DNA of 26,098 nucleotides from JAAZGD01 sp034003765 (lineage in GTDB: Bacteria; Bacillota; Clostridia; Peptostreptococcales; Anaerovoracaceae). Shown here piece by piece: positions 14,383-22,617 of the stretch; the first letter of the stretch is position 1, and each line of letters opens with the position of its first letter. Under the pieces are notes generated by a model. That model did no database searches, had not been told where the DNA came from, and saw only the letters and a list, made by a program, of their open reading frames with translations. A program made the position numbers and the translations under genes. The stretch is from positions 1 to 26,098 of the forward strand of contig JAVEXZ010000021.1 of NCBI GenBank assembly GCA_034003765.1, in the 5' to 3' direction.

Positions 14383-14434
14383 GGTCTAAACAAGGGAATG
14401 TTCTCTAGACCCTCATCCCCTATAACCCATTATA
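14383..14434 (-). promoter_or_regulatory. Predicted -10 box and leader hairpin of the pseudopilin gene
   Basis: TATAAT lies at 14434-14429 on the - strand with only a weak -35. It sits just after the lplA terminator. About 20 bases further on, GGTCTA (14411-14406) pairs with TAGACC (14388-14383), and an inner AACA/TGTT pairing is possible. The leader to the ATG is about 120 bases. No known riboswitch motif was seen in it. Confidence 0.4.
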
Positions 14435-14447
14435 CGTGTTTTATGCT

Positions 14448-14473
14448 AAAAAATCACATAAATATGTAATTTT
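14448..14473 (-). terminator. Rho-independent terminator of the glycine cleavage operon
   Basis: AAAATTACAT (14473-14464), loop ATTT, ATGTGATTTT (14459-14450), then further T: a 10-bp AT-rich stem with one G-U, leading into a T tract. It lies about 60 bases after the lplA stop. Confidence 0.55.
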
Positions 14474-14533
14474 AGAGGCAAGCACCAAATATAAGGCAAA
14501 GTTTACCACTATCTGATCCATAATACGAAACAT

Positions 14534-15517
14534 CTACTCAATAAAGCAGTGCAGTATCTCTTCAGTGGTAGTTGGACCAAAATATAATCCCAAATTAAAT
14601 CCCTCTAAAGTTCTCCGTATTTCATTAATTTTATATTTTACCCCAATCATTGCCCTTTCTATATCCGCAACATCTTTTAAGGCAAGGAAGTCCCCACCTA
14701 TTTTACAAGTCTCTATTAGGCCTTTATCTATAAATAGGCCTATTTCAACCTTACCACATTCCAATCTCAGTGAATTAGAATAATTAGATTTGGGAGAATT
14801 TCCATAATTCCAATCCCATCTTTGGTATTTTTCTTTAGCAAGAGTCTCGATTTCCAATAGCTGATGGTCTGTCAAGCTCATTTCAACAGTTTCACTATAT
14901 TTGAAGAATGATTCTACCAAGAGTTCCATAAATTGGCTTACATCCATATCTTCTTGGAGAAATTCTTTGATATTGGCAACTCTTGCTCTTATAGACTTAA
15001 CCCCTTTTGAAACAATTTTATCTGGAGAGACATTTAATACCCTTTCCATAATAGTTAAATCCGAATCAAATAGAAGGGTTCCATGATGAAGAATTCTATC
15101 ATATCTTATGGTTTGTGCATTGCCCGATATTTTTTTACCTTCTACAACCATGTCATTCCTGCCCTCTTTTATAGCCTTAACCCCTATTGAATTTAGAGCT
15201 TTTATAACAGGCTCTAAAAATATGTCGTAGTTTATCCCATTTTCCACTTTCCAGTTAGATATAAAAGAAAAGTTAATATTCCCTAGGTCATGATAAACTG
15301 CCCCACCACCTGTGTTTCTCCTAACAACATTCACACCTAACGCTTCAACCACTTCTTGGTTTATCTCTTGAGGGGTGTTTTGATGTTTTCCAATAACAAT
15401 TGTGTTTGCATTTTGCCAGAGGAGAACATAGTCATCATCCCGAAAATTATTTAGGATATATTCCTCAAAGGCCAAATTGTGGTAAGGATTCTGGCTGGTA
15501 TTTTTGATATATTTCAT
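14534..15517 (-). CDS. lplA: Lipoate--protein ligase
   Basis: 327 residues. LplA activates free lipoate with ATP and attaches it to the lipoyl lysine of carrier proteins, here most likely GcvH of the same operon. The N-terminal catalytic domain holds VVRRNTGGGAVYHDLGNINFSFI (the RRxxGGGxVxHD lipoate loop) and GRNDMVVEGKKISGNAQ with the catalytic lysine. HHGTLLFDSDL and VSKGVKSIRARVANI follow. The C-terminal small domain (about 240-327) is present, so it is a full two-domain ligase that should not need a separate LplB. AAGGAG precedes the ATG. It is the last gene of the gcv operon, followed by a terminator. Its presence suggests lipoate salvage; no lipA or lipB is in the window. Confidence 0.95.
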   Translation of the reverse strand: MKYIKNTSQNPYHNLAFEEYILNNFRDDDYVLLWQNANTIVIGKHQNTPQEINQEVVEALGVNVVRRNTGGGAVYHDLGNINFSFISNWKVENGINYDIFLEPVIKALNSIGVKAIKEGRNDMVVEGKKISGNAQTIRYDRILHHGTLLFDSDLTIMERVLNVSPDKIVSKGVKSIRARVANIKEFLQEDMDVSQFMELLVESFFKYSETVEMSLTDHQLLEIETLAKEKYQRWDWNYGNSPKSNYSNSLRLECGKVEIGLFIDKGLIETCKIGGDFLALKDVADIERAMIGVKYKINEIRRTLEGFNLGLYFGPTTTEEILHCFIE

Positions 15518-15569
15518 GGTAAACTCCTTGTAAAAACAATTATAGAGGCCAATTTATTGGGCATTGCAC

Positions 15570-17057
15570 TTATTTTTTAGGCATTGTATGAATACCTTTA
15601 TGGTCTATAGCTAATACTGCCTCATGGAAAGTTTCGGCCAGGCTAGGATGGGCATGAATAGTTTGGCCCACCGCAGTTACAGACAAAGCATTTTCCACAG
15701 CCAAAGCGCCTTCATGGATTAAATCACTGGCATTAGGCCCTATAATATGGACCCCGATTATCTTCTTTGAAGACTTCTCAGCAATAATCTTAACGAAACC
15801 GTCGCTTTCTCCCATAGTCAAAGCCTTACCATTGCCAGAAAACATGGATTTACTTACCTCATAGGAAATGCCTCTTTTTTTCGCTTCCTCTTCTGTTAAA
15901 CCACAAGCAGCGATTTCCGGAAAAGTGAAAACACAGGAAGGGACCGCGTCGTAATTTACATATCCCTTGTGGCCCAATATATATTCTACTGCAGCCTTTC
16001 CCTCTTCTGATGCCACATGAGCTAGCATCTGGCCACCAATAACATCTCCAATGGCATAAATTCCAGAAACAGAGGTCTCATAACCATCATTAACCTCTAT
16101 CCCCTTCTTATGGTAGGCTACCCCCACCTGGTCTAAATTTAAGCCTTCCACATTAATAGACCTTCCTGCAGCTACCAAGACAAGGTCTCCCTGGTACCCT
16201 TGGTCATTAGCTTTTTCTTGGTCTTGAGCCTTTTCTTGGCCTTCAGCTTTTTCTTGGGCTTCAGTCTTTTCTTGGTCTTCAGCTTTGGCTTGGGCTTGAG
16301 TCTTTTCTTGGGCCAAAACCTTCAATCCTTCTTCTGTATGGACAATTTTTTCTATTTTAACACCGGTTTCTATTTTAATGCCACATTTTTTGTAATAAAA
16401 AGCAGCTCTTTTGACGATTTCCTCATCAAAATTAGCTAATATACTGGGTAAATATTCCACTAAAGTTACTTGAGTCCCAAGGGCCTGATATATACTGGCA
16501 AACTCTACCCCAACTACACCAGCCCCGATTATTACCATGGTCTTTGGCACATAATCAAGGTCTAAAGCCTGGGCGCTGTTAATAACTCCAGGTAAATCCA
16601 AGCCCTCTATTGGGATAGTGGAGGGAATTGAACCAGTTGCAATCAAAATGTTTTTAGCTTTAACCCTATTTATACTACCATCAGCATCTGTTACAGCCGC
16701 AGTTGATTTATCTACTAAGCTAGCTTTACCATATAATACTTCTACTTGATATTCCTTAAGTAGGTGGGAAATCCCAGAAGCCAGGCGACTTACAAGGTCA
16801 TTCTTTCTCTCCTGAGCTTTTTTCATATCTAATGAAAAACCATCTATTTGGATACCAAAGTCTTCAGACTTTTTCAATGTTTGTAATATCTGTCCATACT
16901 TATATAAAGCCTTAGTAGGAATACAACCCCAATTTAAGCAAGTTCCGCCTATTTTATTGGCTTCAATTAAGACAACCTTAGCTCCCAATTGTGATGCACG
17001 AATTGCTGCAACATATCCTCCAGGGCCTCCACCTATGATAATTATGTCTTTTTCCAT
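15570..17057 (-). CDS. lpdA: Dihydrolipoyl dehydrogenase with a repeat insertion
   Basis: 495 residues, about 35 more than a typical E3. It reoxidises the dihydrolipoyl group of GcvH (L protein of glycine cleavage), passing electrons through FAD to NAD+. Seen: FAD motif IIIGGGPGGYVAAIRASQLG (5-24), redox disulfide GGTCLNWGC (Cys40, Cys45), NAD motif VIIGAGVVGVEFASIY (175-190), second FAD motif GIYAIGDVIGG (332-342), and the catalytic dyad His470 / Glu475 in IHAHPSLAE. Residues 249-284 are six hexapeptide repeats ([ADG]Q[EA]K[TA][QEN]) inserted in the NAD-binding domain just before GDLVLVAAGR, normally a tight surface loop. All catalytic residues are intact, so the enzyme is probably active. 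It lies between gcvPB and lplA. Confidence 0.95.
   Translation of the reverse strand: MEKDIIIIGGGPGGYVAAIRASQLGAKVVLIEANKIGGTCLNWGCIPTKALYKYGQILQTLKKSEDFGIQIDGFSLDMKKAQERKNDLVSRLASGISHLLKEYQVEVLYGKASLVDKSTAAVTDADGSINRVKAKNILIATGSIPSTIPIEGLDLPGVINSAQALDLDYVPKTMVIIGAGVVGVEFASIYQALGTQVTLVEYLPSILANFDEEIVKRAAFYYKKCGIKIETGVKIEKIVHTEEGLKVLAQEKTQAQAKAEDQEKTEAQEKAEGQEKAQDQEKANDQGYQGDLVLVAAGRSINVEGLNLDQVGVAYHKKGIEVNDGYETSVSGIYAIGDVIGGQMLAHVASEEGKAAVEYILGHKGYVNYDAVPSCVFTFPEIAACGLTEEEAKKRGISYEVSKSMFSGNGKALTMGESDGFVKIIAEKSSKKIIGVHIIGPNASDLIHEGALAVENALSVTAVGQTIHAHPSLAETFHEAVLAIDHKGIHTMPKK
16206..16313 (-). repeat. 18-bp minisatellite, six units, within lpdA
   Basis: Six consecutive 18-bp units encode AQEKTQ, AQAKAE, DQEKTE, AQEKAE, GQEKAQ and DQEKAN, followed by a partial unit (DQ). 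The units have diverged at several bases, so it is not a very recent expansion, but length variation between strains would stay in frame. Confidence 0.85.
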
Positions 17058-17084
17058 TCTACCAACTCCTCTATAATAAACTGC

Positions 17085-18536
17085 TTAAGGTTTCCAACGT
17101 AATACAGGGCTTCTTGCAGCCAAAACCTCATCTAAACGGCCTACCACAGTATTGTGAGGAGCTGACCTAAGAATTTCTGGATCCCTATCTACTTCTTCAG
17201 CAATTCTCCTAAGGACATCAATAAAGATATCAAGGGTTTCCTTGCTTTCTGACTCTGTTGGCTCAATCATTAGGGCTTCCGAAACAATTAATGGGAAATA
17301 GATTGTAGGCGGATGGTAGCCAAAATCTAATAGCCTCTTTGCTATATCCAAGGTGGAAACACCCTTATCCTTTTGCTTTTGTCCCGATAAAACGCACTCA
17401 TGCATACAAATTCTATCATAGGGTAAAATATATAGGTCTTTTAGTTTTTGACCAATGTAATTGGCATTTAGCACTGCAGATTCCGATACCTGCCTCAAAC
17501 CCTCACTCCCCATACTTAAAATATAGGCAAAGGCTTTGACAACCACATTAAAATTGCCATAAAAAGCTTTGATCTTACCAATGGAAAGTGGCTTGTCATA
17601 GTCCATATAATACTTACCATTTTTTAATTCAATTACAGGAGTGGGGAGAAATGGGACCAAATCCTTTCTTACTCCTACAGGTCCTGATCCAGGGCCCCCA
17701 CCACCATGGGGAGTAGAAAAAGTCTTGTGTAGATTCAAATGGACTAGATCAAAGCCCATATCTCCAGGCCTAGTAATCCCTAAGATTGCATTTGCATTAG
17801 CTCCGTCATAGTAAAGAAGGCCACCTGCCTGGTGGACTATATCTGCTATCTCCTGAATGTTCTCTTCAAATAGGCCTAAGGTGTTGGGATTAGTAAGCAT
17901 TAGCCCTGCGATTTCATCACTCATTAGGGTCTTTAGAGCTCCAACATCCACACCACCCATTTGGTTTGATTTTACTAAAAGAACATCAAAGCCTGCCAAG
18001 GCGGCAGAAGCTGGATTGGTTCCATGAGCTGCATCTGGTATTACAATTTTTGTCCGCTTTTCATCCCCTCGATTATTATGATAGGCCTTAATAATCATTA
18101 AGCCAGCCATTTCCCCATGAGCCCCAGCAGCAGGCTGAAGTGAAACCCTTTCCATCCCTGTAATTTCAGAAAGCATGCCATCCATCAAATACATTAATTC
18201 CAAAGAACCCTGGACAGACTCTTCTGGCTGATAGGGATGAATTTTAGTGAATCCATCTAAGCGGGAAATAGCTTCGTTAATTTTTGGATTATACTTCATG
18301 GTACAAGAACCTAGTGGATAAAAACCAGAATCTACCCCATAATTGCGTTGAGATAATTGTGTGAAATGTCGTACTGCATCAAGTTCACTCACCTCCGGGA
18401 GGTTAAGAGAAGTGGTACGCAAAAGATTTGCTGGAATCATTTTTTGAATTTTCTCTTCTGGAACATCGCAAGGGGGAAGTGAATATGCCTTACCTCCTGG
18501 TCTAGAAATCTCAAAGACTAATGCTTTATCTTTCAT
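17085..18536 (-). CDS. gcvPB: Glycine dehydrogenase (decarboxylating) subunit 2
   Basis: 483 residues. With GcvPA it forms the P protein that decarboxylates glycine and loads the aminomethyl group onto lipoyl-GcvH. This subunit carries the PLP lysine, Lys271 in LVHLNLHKTFSTPHGGGGPGSGP. Also seen are the P-protein blocks YPLGSCTMKYNPK (73-85), QPAAGAHGEMAG, and PDAAHGTNPASAALAGFD (PLP-stacking His). The frame extends to an ATG at 18560, but GGGAGGT lies seven bases before ATG 18536, which matches the family start (MKDKALVFEISRPG). With that start the gene overlaps gcvPA by 11 bases, which suggests translational coupling. The stop is 27 bases before lpdA. Confidence 0.97.
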   Translation of the reverse strand: MKDKALVFEISRPGGKAYSLPPCDVPEEKIQKMIPANLLRTTSLNLPEVSELDAVRHFTQLSQRNYGVDSGFYPLGSCTMKYNPKINEAISRLDGFTKIHPYQPEESVQGSLELMYLMDGMLSEITGMERVSLQPAAGAHGEMAGLMIIKAYHNNRGDEKRTKIVIPDAAHGTNPASAALAGFDVLLVKSNQMGGVDVGALKTLMSDEIAGLMLTNPNTLGLFEENIQEIADIVHQAGGLLYYDGANANAILGITRPGDMGFDLVHLNLHKTFSTPHGGGGPGSGPVGVRKDLVPFLPTPVIELKNGKYYMDYDKPLSIGKIKAFYGNFNVVVKAFAYILSMGSEGLRQVSESAVLNANYIGQKLKDLYILPYDRICMHECVLSGQKQKDKGVSTLDIAKRLLDFGYHPPTIYFPLIVSEALMIEPTESESKETLDIFIDVLRRIAEEVDRDPEILRSAPHNTVVGRLDEVLAARSPVLRWKP

Positions 18537-19878
18537 CTCGCTTACCTCCCACTGCTTCAATTAGCCTGTCAATTTCTTGACGGCTTCTTTTTTCTGTTAC
18601 CGCAATCAGCCAGCCTTCTTGGACTTCTGGGTAAGCTTTACCAAGATCATATCCACCAATAATTTTTTCATCCCAAAGGATGGAATTTAGTTCATTTATA
18701 GGCCTTTGGCTTCTTACCACAAATTCCTTAAAGAAGGGAGCTTTGAACTGGGGGGAGAAATTTCCCCCTGCGATTAATTGATTATATGCATAATGAGACT
18801 TTTGAAGACAAAGGGAGGCAACTTCCTTAAGCCCCTCTTTCCCTAATAGGGTTAGGTAAATCGTTGTAGCAAGAGCATTTAAGGCTTGGTTAGAGCAGAT
18901 ATTTGAAGTGGCCTTTTCCCTACGTATATGTTGTTCCCTGGTTTGAAGAGTCAGAACAAAGCCTCTCTTACCAAACTTATCCTTTGTTTGGCCTACAACC
19001 CTACCTGGCATCCTTCTCATGAATTCTTCTCGGGTAGCAAAAAAACCTAAGTATGGACCTCCAAAGCTAATAGGGTTTCCCAAGGCTTGACCTTCTCCCA
19101 CCACTATATCTGCCCCAAGTTCTCCTGGAGACTTAAGTAAGGCAAGGGAAATGGGATCAGCAAAAACTACAAAAAGGCTTTTATTAGCATGGGCCAATTC
19201 CCCTATTTCTTTTAATTGCTCAATAATTCCAAAAAAATTAGGGCTTTGAACTATTACTACGGCAGTATTTGGAGTAAGCTTACTTGCCAATTCTTCTAAA
19301 TCCACTTGACCATCAGCATAACCCACCTCTATAACTTTAATATTCCTGAATTGGCTGTAAGTGGCCATTACATCTCTACTCTCTGGATGGACACTTCTGG
19401 CTATCAGAATTTCATCTCGGTTTGTTGCTTGACAGGCCATTAGTCCTGCTTCAGCCAAGGCACTTGCCCCATCATACATGGAAGCATTGGCCACATCCAT
19501 TCCAGTAAGTTCACATATCATGGTTTGGTACTCAAAAATAGCTTGTAAAGTTCCCTGACTTATCTCTGCCTGGTAGGGAGTATAGGCCGTATAGAACTCT
19601 TGCCTAGATAAGAGATGGTCTATAACACTGGGAACAAAATGGTCATAGGCTCCAGCTCCCAAAAAACATATATATTCCTCTAAGTTACTATTCTTCTTAG
19701 CCATAGACCCCATTAATTTCAATAGGTCCATTTCAGAAAGCTCTGGAGGCAAGTCAAGATTTCTATTTAACCGCAGATTTTCAGGAATATCAACAAAAAG
19801 ATCCTCAATAGACTTTAGGCCTAAATCCCTAAGCATTTCTACTTGTTGTTCCTGGGTATTTGAAATATATCTAGACAC
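18526..19878 (-). CDS. gcvPA: Glycine dehydrogenase (decarboxylating) subunit 1
   Basis: 450 residues, the N-terminal half-equivalent of single-chain GcvP. It has the start SRYISNTQEQQVEMLRDLGLKSIEDLF and the blocks CFLGAGAYDHFVPSVIDHLLSR, YTAYTPYQAEISQGTLQAIFEYQTMICELTGMDVANASMYDGA and RMPGRVVGQTKD. LTLQTREQHIRREKATSNICSNQAL follows. It lacks the PLP lysine, which is in GcvPB, as expected for the split form typical of Clostridia, Bacilli and archaea. Its start is two bases after the gcvH stop, so gcvH, gcvPA and gcvPB are tightly packed. Confidence 0.97.
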   Translation of the reverse strand: MSRYISNTQEQQVEMLRDLGLKSIEDLFVDIPENLRLNRNLDLPPELSEMDLLKLMGSMAKKNSNLEEYICFLGAGAYDHFVPSVIDHLLSRQEFYTAYTPYQAEISQGTLQAIFEYQTMICELTGMDVANASMYDGASALAEAGLMACQATNRDEILIARSVHPESRDVMATYSQFRNIKVIEVGYADGQVDLEELASKLTPNTAVVIVQSPNFFGIIEQLKEIGELAHANKSLFVVFADPISLALLKSPGELGADIVVGEGQALGNPISFGGPYLGFFATREEFMRRMPGRVVGQTKDKFGKRGFVLTLQTREQHIRREKATSNICSNQALNALATTIYLTLLGKEGLKEVASLCLQKSHYAYNQLIAGGNFSPQFKAPFFKEFVVRSQRPINELNSILWDEKIIGGYDLGKAYPEVQEGWLIAVTEKRSRQEIDRLIEAVGGKRDER

Positions 19879-19880
19879 TT

Positions 19881-20264
19881 TTATTTCTCCTTCCTGCAGA
19901 CTTCCTCATAGGCTGATGAATCTAATAGCTGGTCTAGTTCTGTTAAATCCTTCAGGACAAGCTTAACAAACCAACTTTCATAGGGTGCTCTATTAATTTG
20001 GCTGGGATCATCTACAATTTTTGTATTCGTTTCATCTACAGTTCCTGATAGAGGAGAATATACATCGGCTGCTGCTTTAACAGATTCTACAACCCCTAAG
20101 AGCCCTCCCACAGTTAATTCATCTCCATCTTTAGGCAAGTCTAAAAAAACAATATCTCCCATATGACTTTGGGCAAAATCTGTTATACCTATTAGTGCTT
20201 TGTCTCCATCAACCTTAACCCATTCATGAGATTTGGTGTATTTTAATTCTTTCTTGATTTCCAT
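19881..20264 (-). CDS. gcvH: Glycine cleavage system H protein
   Basis: 127 residues, normal length. It carries the lipoyl group that shuttles the aminomethyl intermediate between the P, T and L proteins. The lipoylation site is Lys63 in GVVESVKAAADVYSPLSG. KSHEWVKVDGDKALIGITDFAQSHMGDIVFLDLP is the usual N-terminal barrel, and the C-terminal helix block APYESWFVKLVL is present. GGAG precedes the ATG. LplA at the end of the operon is the likely enzyme that lipoylates it. Confidence 0.97.
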   Translation of the reverse strand: MEIKKELKYTKSHEWVKVDGDKALIGITDFAQSHMGDIVFLDLPKDGDELTVGGLLGVVESVKAAADVYSPLSGTVDETNTKIVDDPSQINRAPYESWFVKLVLKDLTELDQLLDSSAYEEVCRKEK

Positions 20265-20299
20265 TATGAAGCCTCCTTGTATTTATTCGATTCTAACGA

Positions 20300-21394
20300 T
20301 TATTTTTTATAGTTTTTTTCGTAAAATGGTTTCTTAATAATCCGGGCTTTTAATTGTTTGTCCCTTACATTTATGTAAATATCACCTCCTTCAAGAGCGT
20401 ATTTTGCGTCAATAAGAGCCATTCCCACATTCTTTTTTAAGCTAGGTGCAAAGCTGCCTGTGGTTACAAAGCCAATTATTTCACCATCTATATATACTTC
20501 ATTGCTATTACGGGCAATACCCCTGTCTATCATTTCAAAGCCAACCAAGGTTCTCTTAACGCCCAAGTCTTTTTGTTCTAGTAAGGCTTCCCGACCAATA
20601 AAATCACCCTTATCAAATTTCACCAAACCACCGAGGCCTGCTTCAAGAGGGGTAATCGCCTTACTTAGTTCATGACCATATAAGGGCAAGCAGACTTCAA
20701 ACCGCAAGGTATCTCTAGCACCTAAACCTGCTGGTATTAGGCCTTGATCTTTACCTGCTTCAAGCAATAGGTCCCATAAGAAGGTTGCATCAAGAGGATC
20801 AACATATATCTCAAAGCCATCTTCCCCGGTATATCCAGTCCTAGAAACCATGGCAGAAATCCCTCCGATTTCGATCTCTGGCAAAAAATGATAGAAGGCT
20901 AAATCATTTAACTTGGTGTCAGTGAGTGTTTCTAAAATGGCCTGGGATTTTGGGCCCTGTAAAGCAACCTCTCCATAGGTCTCCGATAGATCTGTTATTT
21001 CAACCTGTCCATCCACATGGTCTTGTAACCACTTTACATCTTTATCTATATTTGAGGCGTTTATTACCAAGAGGTATTTTTCTTTATTATACCTATATAC
21101 CAAAAGGTCATCCACTACCCCACCATCTGGATAACACATAGGCGCATAAAAGATTTGAAAATCTACCTGCTTAGAAATATCATTAACAATCATTTTTTGA
21201 ATATATTTTTCGGCATCTGGGCCCGTAACCATAACTTCTCCCATATGGGATACATCAAAAAGCCCTGCAGCATTTCTTACTGCTTCATGTTCAACTAGAA
21301 TACCCTGATACTCCACAGGTAAAGACCAACCTCCGAAATCGATTATTTTACCCTTGAGGTCAACATGCTTTTCATATAATGGTGTTTTTTTCAT
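20300..21394 (-). CDS. gcvT: Aminomethyltransferase (glycine cleavage T protein)
   Basis: 364 residues. It transfers the methylene group from aminomethyl-lipoyl GcvH to tetrahydrofolate, releasing ammonia and 5,10-methylene-THF. Family blocks seen: MKKTPLYEKHVDLKGKIIDFGGW, VRNAAGLFDVSHMGEV with the catalytic Asp, YGEVALQGPKSQAIL, SRTGYTGEDGFEIYVDP, GLGARDTLRFEVCLPLYGHEL and TTGSFAPSLKKNVGMALI. An in-frame ATG at 21418 is possible, but GGAGAGGG lies just before ATG 21394, which matches the family N-terminus. It is the first gene of the operon, about 140 bases after the riboswitch terminator. Confidence 0.97.
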   Translation of the reverse strand: MKKTPLYEKHVDLKGKIIDFGGWSLPVEYQGILVEHEAVRNAAGLFDVSHMGEVMVTGPDAEKYIQKMIVNDISKQVDFQIFYAPMCYPDGGVVDDLLVYRYNKEKYLLVINASNIDKDVKWLQDHVDGQVEITDLSETYGEVALQGPKSQAILETLTDTKLNDLAFYHFLPEIEIGGISAMVSRTGYTGEDGFEIYVDPLDATFLWDLLLEAGKDQGLIPAGLGARDTLRFEVCLPLYGHELSKAITPLEAGLGGLVKFDKGDFIGREALLEQKDLGVKRTLVGFEMIDRGIARNSNEVYIDGEIIGFVTTGSFAPSLKKNVGMALIDAKYALEGGDIYINVRDKQLKARIIKKPFYEKNYKK

Positions 21395-21533
21395 AATCCC
21401 TCTCCTCTTTTTTCGCAAAAATTACATATATTTTGTCAATTTAAATGTAATAGTTGTTGGCTACTGACCTAAAAATTTTGTGGAAATTCTTCACAGACAT
21501 TCACACACATTAACAGATATTTATTCCAACGGG

Positions 21534-21585
21534 AAATAAAAATAACAGAGAATAATAGCAAATAAAACTGCTGTTATCCTCTGTT
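21534..21585 (-). terminator. Riboswitch-controlled terminator ahead of gcvT
   Basis: AACAGAG (21585-21579), followed by GATAA-CAGCA, pairs with the downstream TGCT-ATTAT-T-CTCTGTT, whose last seven bases are 21550-21544. This gives a stem of about 17 bp with one mismatch, and ATTTTTATTT follows. The AACAGAG strand is also the 3' side of the second aptamer's P1, so the two structures exclude each other. Confidence 0.8.
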
Positions 21586-21757
21586 ATAAACCTGAGAGTT
21601 TCTTCTAATAATTAGAATTGCCCCTTCGGTGCTTCTTAATAAAAGCTCTCCAGAGTTCTGTAAAAATACGGTCCCCCTAACCTGAGAATTTCACAATAGG
21701 CAAGCAACCGCTCCATTGTTTTTTCCTTCGGTGGTCCATTTAAGGACTCTCTCCCGC
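21580..21757 (-). promoter_or_regulatory. Tandem glycine riboswitch
   Basis: Two glycine aptamers are read on the - strand. Aptamer 1 (about 21757-21669) has GGGAGAGAGTCC, ACCACCGAAGGA, TCTCAGGT and a closing GGGGGACCG. Aptamer 2 (about 21657-21580) has CTCTGGAGAGC, GCACCGAAGGGG, CTCTCAGGTTT and a closing CAGAG. The linker between them is about 11 bases. The order and motifs match the known gcvT class. Since the 3' strand of the second P1 is shared with the terminator stem, glycine should stabilise P1, prevent the terminator and switch the gcv operon on. That direction of control is an inference from the pairing. Confidence 0.95.
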
Positions 21758-21797
21758 ATTTATCAACCAGAATAATATTATTAAATTGTATACAGGA

Positions 21798-21826
21798 ATT
21801 ATATAAAAAAAGGACTAATAAGTCAA
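21798..21826 (-). promoter_or_regulatory. Promoter of the glycine cleavage operon
   Basis: On the - strand TTGACT (21826-21821), exactly 17 bases, TATAAT (21803-21798). This is a near-consensus sigma-A promoter; the start is predicted near 21791, about 35 bases before the first glycine aptamer. Confidence 0.8.
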
Positions 21827-21849
21827 CGAAAATACGAATTGTAACTGTT

Positions 21850-22602
21850 TTAACGAACTTGTGGCTCACCTTTTAATGTAGTGATTCCATCGAAGGCTTT
21901 TTTTACATATTCTTCTTCGCCATGGATAACCAAAACTATAGCTCCCTCAGAGCCGTTGATTCCGCCAGATGCGATACACTTTGCCTCAACATTATAAAGA
22001 ACCTTCAAAGCAGTAATTTCGGTGACCACAGTTGCCCCCATAATGGGCATAAGGCCTACCTTATCGCCTATTGCCTTGTCAGTTTGATGACCAGCCATAA
22101 ATTCCACAGCTTCACGTACATCAGGTACCAACTTTTCTAAGCCAATTGGAACAACCAATTCAATCCCCCGCTGGATAGTTGGACCCCAGGCAGCACCGAT
22201 GGTGCCTCCCATGTCATTGGAAGCCAATATTGCTGCCAAACCAGTATGATCTAACGCATTTCCACCTTTGATAAAGACATCGCCAGCTTCCATTTGATCA
22301 AGATATGTTTTCCAATGAAAATCAATTTCCCTAGGCTTTCCTTTGGTAATAACATAAGGTGGAATTCTAGTTTCTTCGTCGCTAAGGCCGGTTTTTCCTT
22401 CGGTTATGAGGCCTACAGAATATGTACTTTTTTTATCAACGGTTTCACCCAAGAATTCTTCCACAAGAAAGCCGTTGGTTGTCCCACCAGCTAAGATAAT
22501 GGTGTGATTTTTAAGTGCATTTTGGATACTCGGCAGTTTTACTACTCCCTTAGCGATAAGTCGCTTGGATTCACTTGGTGTCAGTGTTACTTGTACTCTC
22601 AT
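21850..22602 (-). CDS. Conserved-looking cytoplasmic protein of unknown function
   Basis: 250 residues, no signal peptide or membrane helix. I do not recognise the family by name. It has glycine-rich, ligand-binding-looking segments: TLTPSESKRLIAKGV (5-19), HTIILAGGTTNGFLVEEFLGE (about 33-53), GDVFIKGGNALDHTGLAAILASNDMGGTIGAAWG in the middle, and IMGATVVTEITALKVLYNVEAKCIASGGINGSEGAIVLVIHG near the end. IILAGGTTN recalls the ISOCOT fold of NagB/RpiA/CoA-transferase relatives, but this is a weak impression. The C-terminus reads like a small ferredoxin-fold (beta-alpha-beta) domain. GGAGG eight bases before ATG 22602 decides the start over ATG 22617. It ends just before the gcv promoter, so it is transcribed separately, unless readthrough occurs. 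Confidence 0.8.
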   Translation of the reverse strand: MRVQVTLTPSESKRLIAKGVVKLPSIQNALKNHTIILAGGTTNGFLVEEFLGETVDKKSTYSVGLITEGKTGLSDEETRIPPYVITKGKPREIDFHWKTYLDQMEAGDVFIKGGNALDHTGLAAILASNDMGGTIGAAWGPTIQRGIELVVPIGLEKLVPDVREAVEFMAGHQTDKAIGDKVGLMPIMGATVVTEITALKVLYNVEAKCIASGGINGSEGAIVLVIHGEEEYVKKAFDGITTLKGEPQVR

Positions 22603-22617
22603 TTTTACTACCTCCAT

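Noticed and set aside
16200..16439. ORF on the + strand opposite lpdA made of leucine/phenylalanine-rich repeats
   Set aside because: It is the antisense shadow of the lpdA minisatellite and has no ribosome-binding site.
21479..21520. TG-rich direct repeats (TGTGTGTGAATGTCTGTGAA-like) in the gcvT leader
   Set aside because: Short and imperfect; no structure or known element could be assigned.
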